Shown: positions 30,817 to 39,801, counted from the first letter of the stretch. The stretch: DNA of 64,000 bases from SAR116 cluster bacterium (GCA_004212735.1 SHBD01000004.1:107304-171303); one strand, 5' to 3'. Program-made: numbers and translations. The notes: generated by a model not told the origin, from the letters alone.

Positions 30817-31716
30817 TCAGGCAAACAGAACCGTTGACAGCCTGCGGCGCGCCTTCATCACATCAGGGTTAGCGGCGCCCAGTGACGCAAAAAATTCCAA
30901 AAGCTGCTTGCGCGCAGCCTCCTCATTCCAAGCACGGTCGACCCTGATGGACTCCAATAACTGGTCCATGGCTTCGGCATGCTGGCCGCTGGCATAGAGT
31001 GCCATCGCCAACGTCTGCCGTGCCTCCAGATCGTTTCCATCTGCTGCGACCGCCGCGCGCGCGGCATCCAGCCCATCAGCCGACTCCGACGCCTTCTCAA
31101 TCAACTCAAGAGCAGCGATTGCCACCTGCATCGCCTCATCCTCGCGAAACTCATCATTGAGCTGGTCAATCACCTCGCGCGCACCAGCCACATCACCCAT
31201 GCCGGCCAGGCAACGAACGACACCCGCAAGCGCTGCAACAGACTCCGGCTCAACGCCCATGACCTGTTGGAAATGGCCCATGGCAGCATCAAAATCCTGC
31301 GTTGCCAATGCCGTCTCGCCTGCACCGAGCATTTCCGCCACATCAGCCCCAGCTCCACCCATCGATGCCAGTTTTTCAACAAACTGCGTGACCGCTGATT
31401 CGGGCTGTGCCCCTGAAAAACCATCGACCGGCTGTCCATCGACAAACCCATAGACGGTGGGAACCGATTGGACTCGCATCTGTTGGGCGATCTGTTGATT
31501 GTCATCGATATTAATGCGGACGAGCTTTACCTTACCACCCTTGCCAGCAACCACCTTTTCTAGAACGGGTCCAAGCTGTTTACATGGACCACACCACGGT
31601 GCCCAGAACTGGACAATGACTGGTAAACTCGAGGATCCTTCGATCACCTCAGCCATGAAATTGTTCATGTCCACATCGATGGTCGTTGCCGTTGCGCCCG
31701 AAATTAACTGTTCCAT
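30817..31716 (-). CDS. cnoX: thioredoxin-TPR chaperedoxin (CnoX/YbbN family)
   Basis: CnoX-type protein of 299 residues. A thioredoxin domain (residues about 10-120) keeps the active site FWAPWCGPCKQLGPVLE and the cis-proline region VQSVPTVYGF. This is followed by a TPR-like domain (about 125-299) ending ARRRLSTVLFA. E. coli CnoX lacks a redox-active CXXC and holds oxidised proteins for folding by GroEL; this protein retains CGPC and so may also act as an oxidoreductase, as in some alphaproteobacteria. GAGGGGAA lies just upstream of the ATG. The next genes form a short run (LON, Trm112-like, DUF971). Confidence 0.9.
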   Translation of the reverse strand: MEQLISGATATTIDVDMNNFMAEVIEGSSSLPVIVQFWAPWCGPCKQLGPVLEKVVAGKGGKVKLVRINIDDNQQIAQQMRVQSVPTVYGFVDGQPVDGFSGAQPESAVTQFVEKLASMGGAGADVAEMLGAGETALATQDFDAAMGHFQQVMGVEPESVAALAGVVRCLAGMGDVAGAREVIDQLNDEFREDEAMQVAIAALELIEKASESADGLDAARAAVAADGNDLEARQTLAMALYASGQHAEAMDQLLESIRVDRAWNEEAARKQLLEFFASLGAANPDVMKARRRLSTVLFA

Positions 31717-31932
31717 TTTCCCCTCAAAATCTGAATTTCAGCGAATTTTTTTTACCGCTCTACGGGTGTAGCATGTTAGCGGCCATACAAAGCGTTCGCT
31801 GGCAGATACCGTGCCCTAGATTTAGGTGTCCACACCGGCGAAACAAGGGTTGTCAGGCGACAAAGAAATGTCGGTCAGCTATCTAATGGATATCTGTTTC
31901 AACAACGAATTCCACTGGACATAATTTAGCGC

Positions 31933-32451
31933 TTAGAAATTGATTAGCTGCGGCTGATGCCCTGTATCCGCGAGGAATCGCAACAGCCCCTCAGGTGTCA
32001 CCCCCAACGTCGTATCATTTACCAAAGGGTGAAAATAGAGACTGTCCGCTGTCATCAGCTCAGCATCTATCGAAAGACTTACCCGATGTTCCGCATCATT
32101 GATCAGGGTAAACGGGCTCACTGCGCCCGGGCGTACACCGAGCATCTCAAACAACCGGTCGGCACTGCCAAAGGACAGCCGGTCTGAGCCGATGGTGGAG
32201 TGCAGCGATTTGAGGTCAATCATACGATCCTCCTCGGCAACAATCAGATAATTGCGCTTCTTCTTATCACGAAGATAGAGGTTCTTTACATGCATACCCG
32301 GCATGTTGTCGCGGTACTCTTTTGAGTCCTCGACTGTTCGCAATGGCGGATGATAATGTACTGTAAATGCAATATCGAGAGATTCGAGTTTTTCGATCAG
32401 CGACTCGGGTGTTGTTGGCAGGCTGTCTTTGAAAGCGGAAGAGGCGTCCAT
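31933..32451 (-). CDS. proX: prolyl-tRNA editing protein ProX (Ala-tRNA(Pro) deacylase)
   Basis: Free-standing YbaK/INS-like editing domain, 172 residues, that hydrolyses Ala-tRNA(Pro). It shows VHYHPPLRTVEDSKEY at residues 31-46, MPGMHVKNLYLRDKKKRNY with the conserved lysine, LSFGSADRLFEMLGV and PGAVSPFTLINDAEHRVSL. These match ProXp-ala/PrdX rather than the Cys-specific YbaK. It is monocistronic, with 216 bp downstream in which I see no gene. Confidence 0.88.
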   Translation of the reverse strand: MDASSAFKDSLPTTPESLIEKLESLDIAFTVHYHPPLRTVEDSKEYRDNMPGMHVKNLYLRDKKKRNYLIVAEEDRMIDLKSLHSTIGSDRLSFGSADRLFEMLGVRPGAVSPFTLINDAEHRVSLSIDAELMTADSLYFHPLVNDTTLGVTPEGLLRFLADTGHQPQLINF

Positions 32452-32599
32452 CTTTGGTCCCTTAATTTTGCCAGATTCAAAAAGGCAGTGGCTTATTAAC
32501 GCGGCCTCCCATCCTCAACAGAATGTTACAAAATGCAACTATTGACGCGAATCCGTGGTCACCGTAAACCGATGTCAACAAAGAACAACGCGGTATCGC

Positions 32600-33601
32600 A
32601 TGTCACATATAGGTTTAATCGGCTGCGGCATGTGGGGTCGCAATCTGGCACGCAATCTGGCGCAGATGGGGGCGTTGGCTGCCGTTACGGACATAACGCA
32701 GGCCAAAGCCGAGGAATTTGCCACCCAGTTTGCCGCTACTGCCAAACCCTTTGACGCGTTGCTTGAGGATACGGAAATCACCGGCATCGTTCTTGCCACC
32801 TCAGCGCCAAGCCATGTCGATCTCGCCATCCGCAGTCTAAATGCCGGTAAGCATGTATACGTCGAAAAGCCACTGGCACTGACCCTCATCGGTGCCCAGA
32901 AAATCGCCGCTGCCGCCGAAAAGAATGACCGGCAGGTGATGGTTGGCCACCTGATCCGCTATCACGCCGCCTTCATTGGGCTGCAAGCACAGGTTCGCGC
33001 CGGCGCCATTGGGACATTGCGCCATATTCAAGCAAACCGGCTTGCCATGGGACGAATCCGCAACACCGAATCTGTCCTTTTTGATCTGTGTCCACATGAC
33101 CTCTCTCTCATTCAGGCGCTGACCGGATCCGAGCCGACGAAGGTCAGTTGCGCCGGTGCCAGCCATGTAACCCCCGGCATCGTTGATACATTGGCGACAA
33201 CGCTAGGTTTTGCCGGCGGCATCTCTGCGACCATGCAGACCTCGTGGATGTCTCCCTACAAGGAACATCGTTTCACCGTCAGTGGCACGGCAGGATCACT
33301 TGTTTTTGACGACACCAAGCCCTGGCCTGAAAAGCTGGTGCTGTTTCAGGATCACATCCGCCCCGACAATGAGAGCTTCATCATTGAGCGCGCCAGTCCA
33401 GTGGCGCTTCCGGTCGCTGAGGCAGAACCGCTTAAAGATGAGATGCGCGCTTTCGTCGATATCTGTCTGACCGGCAAACCGGTTCCCAGCAATATTGACG
33501 AGGCGTTGGCCGTGCAACGCACTTTGGAAGCTATGCAGGCAGCTTTGCTTGATATGGGCAAAACCGCAACACCCCACGCCACCCCCGACAGGACCAGCTG
33601 A
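32600..33601 (+). CDS. Gfo/Idh/MocA oxidoreductase, WlbA/WbpB-like
   Basis: NAD-dependent sugar oxidoreductase of 333 residues. The Rossmann loop is GLIGCGMWGRNLARNLAQ at the N-terminus, followed by VYVEKPLALT near residue 93 and HLIRYHAAF. The C-terminal stretch with SPYKEHRFTVSG and LVFDDTKPWPEKL resembles the UDP-GlcNAc-uronate 3-dehydrogenases WlbA/WbpB. Its stop is immediately followed by the aminotransferase ATG, which is the WlbA-WlbC / WbpB-WbpE arrangement for UDP-2,3-diamino-uronic acids. The substrate is inferred from resemblance and partner; another 3-keto sugar is possible. I use the ATG at 32600. Confidence 0.75.
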   Translation: MSHIGLIGCGMWGRNLARNLAQMGALAAVTDITQAKAEEFATQFAATAKPFDALLEDTEITGIVLATSAPSHVDLAIRSLNAGKHVYVEKPLALTLIGAQKIAAAAEKNDRQVMVGHLIRYHAAFIGLQAQVRAGAIGTLRHIQANRLAMGRIRNTESVLFDLCPHDLSLIQALTGSEPTKVSCAGASHVTPGIVDTLATTLGFAGGISATMQTSWMSPYKEHRFTVSGTAGSLVFDDTKPWPEKLVLFQDHIRPDNESFIIERASPVALPVAEAEPLKDEMRAFVDICLTGKPVPSNIDEALAVQRTLEAMQAALLDMGKTATPHATPDRTS

Positions 33602-34738
33602 ATGAGCATTCCCTTCATTGACCTGAAATCCCAGCAAGCCCGAATTCGCGACAAGATCGATGCCGGTCTTGCCACTGTTCTGGACCATGGTGCCTATATC
33701 ATGGGACCGGAAATCACAGCTTTGGAGGAACGGCTTGCTGAATGGTCGGGCGCTAAACACAATATTTCCTGCTCTTCTGGAACGGATGCGTTGCTGCTTG
33801 CGTTGCATGGACTTGGCCTGAAACCGGGGCAGGGCGTCATCGTGCCCTCCTTCACCTTCGCTGCAAGCGCCGAGGTCATGCCGATCATGGGCGCTGTTCC
33901 GGTGTTCGCCGAAGTTAATCCGGTAACCTTCAACATCGAACCCACTCAGCTCGATGACGCCCGCAAGGCGGCCAGTGATGCGGGTGTTGAAATTGTTGGC
34001 ATAATCGGCGTCGGCCTGTTTGGCCAACCCGCCAATTACGAGGCTTTGATGCGCTTTGCGGTGGCGAACAATCTATGGCTCATCGACGATGCTGCACAGA
34101 GTTTTGGTGCCTCCTTGAATCATCGCAAGGTTGGTACGCTTGCGCATGTGACCTGCACCAGCTTTTTCCCGGCAAAGCCGCTTGGCTGTTACGGCGATGG
34201 TGGGGCTGTCTTTACCGATGATGATGACATCGCCGAAATAATCCGGTCGTGCCGGATTCATGGCATGGGCAGGGACAAATATCAGAATGTCAGAATTGGC
34301 ATGACCGGACGGCTTGATACGATGCAAGCGGTGGTTCTTGATGCCAAGCTGGATATTTTTGCCGAAGAGCTGGCGCTGCGCCAACAGGTGGCTGATAGAT
34401 ATCAGGATAAAATTGGCAACAGCGTTGAGACACCGCAGCTTGCCGCTGGCGCATCATCCAGTTGGGCCCAATATACCATCAAGCTCCCGGCTGACGTTGA
34501 TCGTGATGCCGTCTGCAGCAAAATGCAGGCTGCCGGTGTCCCCACTGCGATCTATTATCCGGTGCCTATGCATTGCCAGCCACCCTATCGGCATTTTCCG
34601 ATTGCTGGTGGAGGTCTGCAGACCACAGGCAGGCTGAGCAAATGCGTCATGGCATTGCCAATGCACCCCTATTTGAAGGCAGATACGCAAGATGTGATCG
34701 TTGCTGCATTGAAAGACGCCCTTGGGACAGAAGGGTAA
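33602..34738 (+). CDS. DegT/DnrJ/EryC1 sugar aminotransferase, WlbC/WbpE-like
   Basis: PLP-dependent nucleotide-sugar aminotransferase of 378 residues. It begins IPFIDLKSQQARIRDKID, has SSGTDALLLALHGLGL and VPSFTFAASAEV, the PLP aspartate in LIDDAAQSFGA, the catalytic lysine in SFFPAKPLGCYGDGGA near residue 190, and GRLDTMQAVVL. This is the standard motif set of DegT enzymes that aminate C3 or C4 keto-sugars. Paired with the preceding WlbA-like oxidoreductase, a 3-amination is the best guess. No acetyltransferase (WlbB/WbpD) or epimerase follows; tRNA-Gly does. Confidence 0.82.
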   Translation: MSIPFIDLKSQQARIRDKIDAGLATVLDHGAYIMGPEITALEERLAEWSGAKHNISCSSGTDALLLALHGLGLKPGQGVIVPSFTFAASAEVMPIMGAVPVFAEVNPVTFNIEPTQLDDARKAASDAGVEIVGIIGVGLFGQPANYEALMRFAVANNLWLIDDAAQSFGASLNHRKVGTLAHVTCTSFFPAKPLGCYGDGGAVFTDDDDIAEIIRSCRIHGMGRDKYQNVRIGMTGRLDTMQAVVLDAKLDIFAEELALRQQVADRYQDKIGNSVETPQLAAGASSSWAQYTIKLPADVDRDAVCSKMQAAGVPTAIYYPVPMHCQPPYRHFPIAGGGLQTTGRLSKCVMALPMHPYLKADTQDVIVAALKDALGTEG

Positions 34739-34824
34739 GTCCATCTTCACGTCAGAAATCACGCGAAGAAACTGGGTTTATTACAGTATCCAGCGCATCT
34801 CTCAAAAGCGGGCTCATTTGTCAC

Positions 34825-34853
34825 TTGCAAGGTGTTGGCGCTTGGATTATACC
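34825..34853 (+). promoter_or_regulatory. putative promoter of tRNA-Gly
   Basis: A sigma-70-like pair, TTGCAA then TATACC, is separated by exactly 17 bases and lies about 54 bases before the mature tRNA-Gly 5' end. A small hairpin (TCCACC/GGTGGA, 34882-34900) lies in the leader. Seen by eye only. Confidence 0.5.
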
Positions 34854-34906
34854 ATCGTCCAGCGGATCGCGATAACCGTATTCCACCATAACTCGGTGGA
34901 TGCGGC

Positions 34907-34981
34907 GCGGGTGTAGCTCAGTGGTAGAGCACAACCTTGCCAAGGTTGGGGTCGAGGGTTCGAATCCCTTCACCCGCTCCA
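34907..34981 (+). tRNA. tRNA-Gly (GCC)
   Basis: A complete 75-base cloverleaf: acceptor GCGGGTG/CACCCGC, D-arm with AGCTCAGTGGTAGAGC, anticodon stem CAACC/GGTTG around loop TTGCCAA (anticodon GCC at 34939-34941), T-arm with GGTTCGAATCC, discriminator T and genome-encoded CCA. Confidence 0.96.
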
Positions 34982-35109
34982 GTCCTTTAAAAAACGCAAA
35001 TTCATGCTGGCGTACCGCTCAACCCCCAAAAGACAATCCCAAAAAACGTGACATGTCTGAAAACCTGCATCGTCAGAATTTTTGAACAACCCTAACAATA
35101 TATGCCCAC

Positions 35110-35138
35110 ATGACGTTGTCTTTTAACACGCGGATAAT
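35110..35138 (+). promoter_or_regulatory. putative promoter of the small secreted-protein gene
   Basis: ATGACG (-35-like) and GATAAT (-10-like) are separated by 17 bases. Expected transcription start is near 35145, just before a set of TTGCAT/ATGCAA repeats. It lies about 100 bases upstream of the GTG start at 35241. Confidence 0.45.
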
Positions 35139-35152
35139 GGTGGAGCTTTGTA

Positions 35153-35179
35153 TTGCATACGATGCAACCATTATTGCAT
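35153..35179 (+). promoter_or_regulatory. operator-like TTGCAT repeats
   Basis: A perfect palindrome TTGCAT-ACG-ATGCAA (35153-35167) is followed seven bases later by another TTGCAT (35174-35179). The group lies right after the predicted transcription start, where a repressor would block transcription. Metal-regulator (Fur/Mur-type) boxes of alphaproteobacteria contain TGCA-rich inverted repeats, but I cannot assign a regulator from this alone. Confidence 0.4.
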
Positions 35180-35240
35180 TGATAGGGTGCTTCATGGGAA
35201 CGATCCCAAATCTGCAGCCGGAACAGACAGAGGGAAGACA

Positions 35241-35513
35241 GTGAGGCTCGTCACGGTGAAACCTGTAATCATGACAATTGCTTTGTGTTTGTTCGGCATG
35301 CCTTCACTGGCACAAGCACATTTTTTGAGCCATCACCCTGAAAATGATCAGTGCAAATGCGCTGAGGTCGACCAGAGCTGGCATTTCCATTTCATCCAGC
35401 AGACATCAAAATTCAAATCAATCACAAGACTGGATCAAGGTCTGGACTCCGAAGAATCCTGCAAAACACTACGCGACGAGCGGTTGAAATGGGATGTTTT
35501 CACCTGCCCCTAA
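35241..35513 (+). CDS. small secreted Cys/His-rich protein, unknown function
   Basis: A 90-residue protein not recognised as a known family. It starts with GTG at 35241, preceded by AGAGGGA at good spacing. Residues about 9-27 (VIMTIALCLFGMPSLAQA) form a signal peptide with a likely AQA/H cleavage. The mature part begins HFLSHHPENDQCKCAEVDQSWHFHF in two blocks: an H-rich stretch, a CKC pair, then later single cysteines in ESCKT and FTCP. Four cysteines and several histidines suggest either disulfides or metal binding. Its stop overlaps the ugd stop by two bases (convergent). Confidence 0.65.
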   Translation: MRLVTVKPVIMTIALCLFGMPSLAQAHFLSHHPENDQCKCAEVDQSWHFHFIQQTSKFKSITRLDQGLDSEESCKTLRDERLKWDVFTCP

Positions 35514-36814
35514 CGGCCGATTGAGCTATAACGCAGCCCGGCATCTGTCATTTCCTCTGGTGCATAGATATTGCGCAAATCAACCATGACCCTGCCCTTC
35601 ATTACGGCTAGATATCGCTCCGGGGTCAGGGCCCGAAATTCATTCCATTCGGTAACCAGAACAACGGCATCGGCACCAGTAATGCAATCCTCCGCACTGT
35701 TCGTAAAATGGACAGACTCAGCCAAAAGGTGTCTTGCCTCATCCATGGCCTTTGGATCATAGGCGCTGATGTTTGCGCCCGCGGCCAAAAGGTGTGGGAT
35801 GATATCCAAGGATGGGCTGTCCCGCATGTCGTCCGTTTCCGGCTTGAAGGCGAGACCCAATATCGCGATGGCCTTGCCCTTAACCTCGCCACCCATTGCA
35901 TCGATAACCCGCCGCGACATTGATTGTTTCCGCGCGTCGTTATAATCAACAACTTCATTGACGATGCCTATGCGGACATTATGGTCCTGTGCGGTCCTGA
36001 CAAGGGCCAATGTGTCCTTGGGGAAACATGATCCACCATATCCTGGTCCCGGATGCAGAAATTTGCTGCCGATACGTTTATCAAGGCCGATGCCCTTGGC
36101 AACATCATGCACATTCGCGCCGACCACCTCACACAAATCTGCCATCTGGTTGATGTAGGAAATTTTGACAGCAAGAAAGGCATTGCCCGCATATTTGATC
36201 AGCTCTGATGTCTCCAGGCCGGTAAACATGATTGGAGTCTCGATCAGAAAAAGGGGCCGGTACAGCGCCCGCATGACCTCTCTTGCGCGGTCAGTTTCGG
36301 CGCCAACCACCACCCGGTCCGGCCGCATGAAATCACCAATCGCCGCGCCTTCACGCAGAAACTCCGGGTTTGAGGCAACATCAAAATCCACGCTGGCATT
36401 GGCTTGACGGATTATTGCGCTTACCTCTCGGCCCGTACCAACAGGAACTGTCGATTTGGTGACTACAACCGTATAGCCAGTCAGATAGGCGGCAACCTCC
36501 TCAGCTACCGCATAGACATAGGTAAGATCGGCGTGCCCATCACCACGGCGCGTAGGGGTGCCAACAGCAATGAAGACGGCATCCGCTACTGCCACAGCCG
36601 GGCCAATGTCGGTGGAAAAATGCAGCCTGCCGGCTTCGACATTGCGCGCAACCAAATCCTCCAGTCCGGGCTCGTAAATCGGCATGATGCCATCACCAAT
36701 TTTTGCAATTTTTTCAGCATCATTGTCGATACAGGTGACATCAAAGCCAAATTCTGAAAAACACGCGCCAGACACTAATCCAACATAACCGGTACCAACT
36801 ATCGCGATCTTCAC
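35510..36814 (-). CDS. ugd: UDP-glucose 6-dehydrogenase
   Basis: Two-step NAD-dependent oxidation of UDP-glucose to UDP-glucuronate, 434 residues. It shows KIAIVGTGYVGLVSGACFSE at the N-terminus, AVGTPTRRGDGHADLTYV, ELIKYAGNAFLAVKIS, the catalytic cysteine in PGYGGSCFPKDTLAL near residue 258, and LGLAFKPETDDMRDSPS. It supplies a precursor for uronic acids in capsule, LPS or the WlbA-type pathway. It is followed (63 bp upstream in map terms) by gmhA on the same strand. Confidence 0.96.
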   Translation of the reverse strand: MKIAIVGTGYVGLVSGACFSEFGFDVTCIDNDAEKIAKIGDGIMPIYEPGLEDLVARNVEAGRLHFSTDIGPAVAVADAVFIAVGTPTRRGDGHADLTYVYAVAEEVAAYLTGYTVVVTKSTVPVGTGREVSAIIRQANASVDFDVASNPEFLREGAAIGDFMRPDRVVVGAETDRAREVMRALYRPLFLIETPIMFTGLETSELIKYAGNAFLAVKISYINQMADLCEVVGANVHDVAKGIGLDKRIGSKFLHPGPGYGGSCFPKDTLALVRTAQDHNVRIGIVNEVVDYNDARKQSMSRRVIDAMGGEVKGKAIAILGLAFKPETDDMRDSPSLDIIPHLLAAGANISAYDPKAMDEARHLLAESVHFTNSAEDCITGADAVVLVTEWNEFRALTPERYLAVMKGRVMVDLRNIYAPEEMTDAGLRYSSIGR

Positions 36815-36877
36815 TTTGCCGTCCTTTGCTGACCAATGATTAATGTTACAGCCATGCCTGTGCCTTTTCGCACCATA

Positions 36878-37459
36878 TCACTGATGACCAAGAATCTGTT
36901 CAACGGTGAGGGTGATGACGTGGCCAAGCGCTATATGGGCTTCTTGAACATGCATTGTTTTTCGACTGGGAACACAGATGGCAATGTCGGCGTGGCTGCA
37001 GATCTCACCACCTGCCTCGCCGCTAAAGGCAATCGTGCCAATGCCTGCGGCACGCGCTACCTGCATCGCGCCAACAATATTTTTAGAATTTCCGCTGGTT
37101 GAAATGCCAATCAGAACATCTTCCGTCCTGCCAAGCGTTTCCACTTGGCGTGAAAAAATGCCTTCAAAGCCAAAATCGTTCGCATAGGCCGTGATAAATG
37201 AGGTGTCCGTTGTCAGGGCGATCGCGGCAAGTCCCGCACGTGGCCGCTGGTGGTCAAGGGTGGCAACAAATTCTGCTGCCAAATGTTGCGCATCACCAGC
37301 GGAGCCACCATTTCCACAGAGCATCAATTTGCCCCCGCTCTGAAGCGCGGTTGCGATCATATGGCTTGCCTCGAGGGCGGCAGAGCTACATTGTTCAGCC
37401 GTGGCCAATTTGACAGCTGCGGATTGGGCCAAAATGTCGGAGATTGCCTGTGCGGACAT
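36878..37459 (-). CDS. gmhA: phosphoheptose isomerase (SIS domain)
   Basis: Sedoheptulose-7-phosphate isomerase, 193 residues, first step of ADP-heptose synthesis. Motifs are LCGNGGSAGDAQHLAAEFV near residue 50, LTTDTSFITAYANDFGFEG, VLIGISTSGNSKNI and the C-terminal histidine stretch VQEAHIALGHVI. Starts one codon block inside the longest frame, at ATG 37459. It is upstream of ugd and divergent from galU (about 105 bp between starts). Together with gmhB at 27732 it implies a heptose-containing LPS core. Confidence 0.9.
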   Translation of the reverse strand: MSAQAISDILAQSAAVKLATAEQCSSAALEASHMIATALQSGGKLMLCGNGGSAGDAQHLAAEFVATLDHQRPRAGLAAIALTTDTSFITAYANDFGFEGIFSRQVETLGRTEDVLIGISTSGNSKNIVGAMQVARAAGIGTIAFSGEAGGEICSHADIAICVPSRKTMHVQEAHIALGHVITLTVEQILGHQ

Positions 37460-37564
37460 CGATCTCACTCTTTGTCATCTGCTGTTACTTGACCGTCTCT
37501 TTATGGGGCGGTACTCCATGATTATCAATAGCCAAACTATCTGCTTACTAATGAAAGTTGTCCG

Positions 37565-38419
37565 ATGATTAAAAAAGCGATTTTTCCTGTTGGTGGTCTA
37601 GGTACCAGATTTTTACCTGCGACCAAGGCCCTGCCCAAGGAAATGCTTCCCGTTGTAGACAAACCTCTGATTCAATATGCCGTTGAAGAAGCTGCCGAGG
37701 CCGGTATAGAGGAATTCATTTTTGTAACGGGACGGAATAAAAGCGCCATCGAAGACCATTTCGATCACTCCTATGAGTTGGAAAAGACACTTATCGCCAA
37801 AGGCAAGACTGATGCACTTGCCGTGGTGCATGACATGATTCACAAACCGGGATCAGTGAGCTATGTAAGACAGCAGGATCCTGCGGGTCTGGGGCATGCC
37901 GTCTGGTGCGCCCGCAACATGGTCCATGATGAACCAGTGGCCATATTGTTGGCGGACGATCTAATCCTTGGTCACAGCTGTATTGCAGAAATGGCGGCGT
38001 GTTACCGTGGCGGCAATATGGTCGCGGCGATGAATGTGCCAAAAGACCAGACCCATGCCTACGGGATCATCACGCCAGGTGCTGATGACGGCAAACTTGT
38101 CGAGGTCACAGGCCTTGTGGAAAAACCAAAATCCGAAGACGCGCCATCAAACATCGCTGTCGTCGGCCGCTACATAATCGACCCGGCAGTATTCCAGACT
38201 CTGTCCACCGGCGAGCGTGGTGCCGGTGATGAAATCCAGCTGACAGATGCGCTTGCCCAACAGATTGGAAAATCTGATTTCTACGGATTGCGGTTTTCTG
38301 GAGAACGGTTTGACTGCGGCTCAAAATTGGGATTTCTGCAGGCAAATATTGCCTTTGCCATGGCGAATGAGACGCTTGCACCTGACCTGCGAAGCTGGAT
38401 CAAGGATCGTTTTTCATGA
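37565..38419 (+). CDS. galU: UTP-glucose-1-phosphate uridylyltransferase
   Basis: Makes UDP-glucose, the substrate of Ugd; 284 residues. It shows VGGLGTRFLPATKALPKE, VVDKPLIQYAVEEA, FVTGRNKSAIEDHFD, LLADDLIL and GLVEKPKSEDAPSNIAVVGR. The stop overlaps the algC start (ATGA), so the two are translated together. Confidence 0.96.
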   Translation: MIKKAIFPVGGLGTRFLPATKALPKEMLPVVDKPLIQYAVEEAAEAGIEEFIFVTGRNKSAIEDHFDHSYELEKTLIAKGKTDALAVVHDMIHKPGSVSYVRQQDPAGLGHAVWCARNMVHDEPVAILLADDLILGHSCIAEMAACYRGGNMVAAMNVPKDQTHAYGIITPGADDGKLVEVTGLVEKPKSEDAPSNIAVVGRYIIDPAVFQTLSTGERGAGDEIQLTDALAQQIGKSDFYGLRFSGERFDCGSKLGFLQANIAFAMANETLAPDLRSWIKDRFS

Positions 38420-39801
38420 ACGCCAATGCTCTTCATCCAAGCATCCTTCGTGCCTATGACATCCGTGGCATTTGTGATGAAACCCTCAGCCCTGCAGACG
38501 CTACAGCGATTGGCCGCGCCTTTGCCGCCTGCCTTGCCATTAAGTCTCTTGGAAATAAAGTGGTTGTTGGGCGTGATGGTCGCCTCTCATCCCCACAGCT
38601 CTCTGCAGCGCTGATTGACGGATTGGTTGATGGCGGCGCAGAGGTAACAGATATTGGCTGCGGGCCAACACCGATGTTGTATTTTGCCGCAACACATCTT
38701 GACGCCGATGGCGCAATCCAGGTGACCGGTAGCCACAACCCCCCGTCACATAACGGTTTTAAAATGGTGATGGGTGGAAAATCATTTTTTGGCGCAGAAA
38801 TCACAGAGCTCGGTGCCTCATGCGCTGCAGGGGTTCCCTCGCAAAGTGGTGGCAGCTGCGAGACTCGATCAGTTTTCAGCGAATATGTAACCAGACTTTT
38901 ACAATCCGCTGACGCTGGCGATCTGTCGGTTGTCTGGGATTGCGGCAATGGTGCCAGCGGGTCGGTGACCGATGCTGTGGTCGAGCGGCTGACGGGACAG
39001 CATGAAGTTCTGTTTTCCGAGATTGACGGCACCTTTCCCAACCATCACCCCAATCCGGTGGATCCCGAAACACTCGAAATTCTGCGAGCAGCTGTCAAAT
39101 CAAAAGATGCCGATCTGGGAATTGGCTTTGACGGAGATGGCGATCGGATTGGTATCGTAGATGCCAAGGGTCGGCAGGTGCCGGGCGATCTTCTGACAGC
39201 TTACCTTGCCCAAGATGTTGCCAAGCGACACCCGGGTGGAACAATGCTGCTTGATGTGAAATCATCACAGTTGGCAGTGGACATGCTATCTGCTGCAGGG
39301 GCGAACGCAGCAATATGGAAAACAGGACATAGCCATATGAAGAAGAAAATGGCTGAAACAGGATCACCCCTGGCCGGCGAAATGTCTGGCCACATATTCA
39401 TTGCCGATGATTACTTTGGTTTTGACGATGCCATTTACGTTGCGTTGCGCATCCTTACCCAAATGGTGCGCAGCGGCCAATCCATCACCGCCTTCATGGA
39501 CAGCTTGCCAGACCAGCATGCAACACCGGAATTGCGGATCGACTGCACCGATGACAGAAAATTCTCCATCATGGAAAAACTGCAATCAGTCGTCTCACAA
39601 AATTATGAGCCAGATGCCATCAACACCATTGATGGAGTCCGGGTGACTTGTTCCAACGGGTGGTGGTTGGTTCGTGCGTCAAACACCGAAGCCGCGCTGG
39701 TCGCACGGGCCGAGGCTGACAGCCCAGAAGCTCTGGAACAGCTCATATCGCAAATCAAGGCCGCGTTGGATGGTGCCGGTCTCGGCTGGTCCTTTAGCTA
39801 A
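38416..39801 (+). CDS. algC: phosphomannomutase/phosphoglucomutase
   Basis: Hexose-phosphate mutase of the alpha-D-phosphohexomutase family, 461 residues. It shows LRAYDIRGICDETL, the phosphoserine loop VTGSHNPPSHNGFKM near residue 105, the Mg site GFDGDGDRIGIVD near 237, GEMSGHIFIADDYFGFDDA and the C-terminal RASNTEAALVARAEA. The AlgC/ManB type is typical before nucleotide-sugar synthesis and supplies glucose-1-P for GalU or mannose-1-P. Confidence 0.92.
   Translation: MNANALHPSILRAYDIRGICDETLSPADATAIGRAFAACLAIKSLGNKVVVGRDGRLSSPQLSAALIDGLVDGGAEVTDIGCGPTPMLYFAATHLDADGAIQVTGSHNPPSHNGFKMVMGGKSFFGAEITELGASCAAGVPSQSGGSCETRSVFSEYVTRLLQSADAGDLSVVWDCGNGASGSVTDAVVERLTGQHEVLFSEIDGTFPNHHPNPVDPETLEILRAAVKSKDADLGIGFDGDGDRIGIVDAKGRQVPGDLLTAYLAQDVAKRHPGGTMLLDVKSSQLAVDMLSAAGANAAIWKTGHSHMKKKMAETGSPLAGEMSGHIFIADDYFGFDDAIYVALRILTQMVRSGQSITAFMDSLPDQHATPELRIDCTDDRKFSIMEKLQSVVSQNYEPDAINTIDGVRVTCSNGWWLVRASNTEAALVARAEADSPEALEQLISQIKAALDGAGLGWSFS

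Noticed and set aside
34900..35085. Plus-strand frame with SSVVEHNLAKVGVEGSNPFT
   Set aside because: It translates through tRNA-Gly, a well-known false protein.
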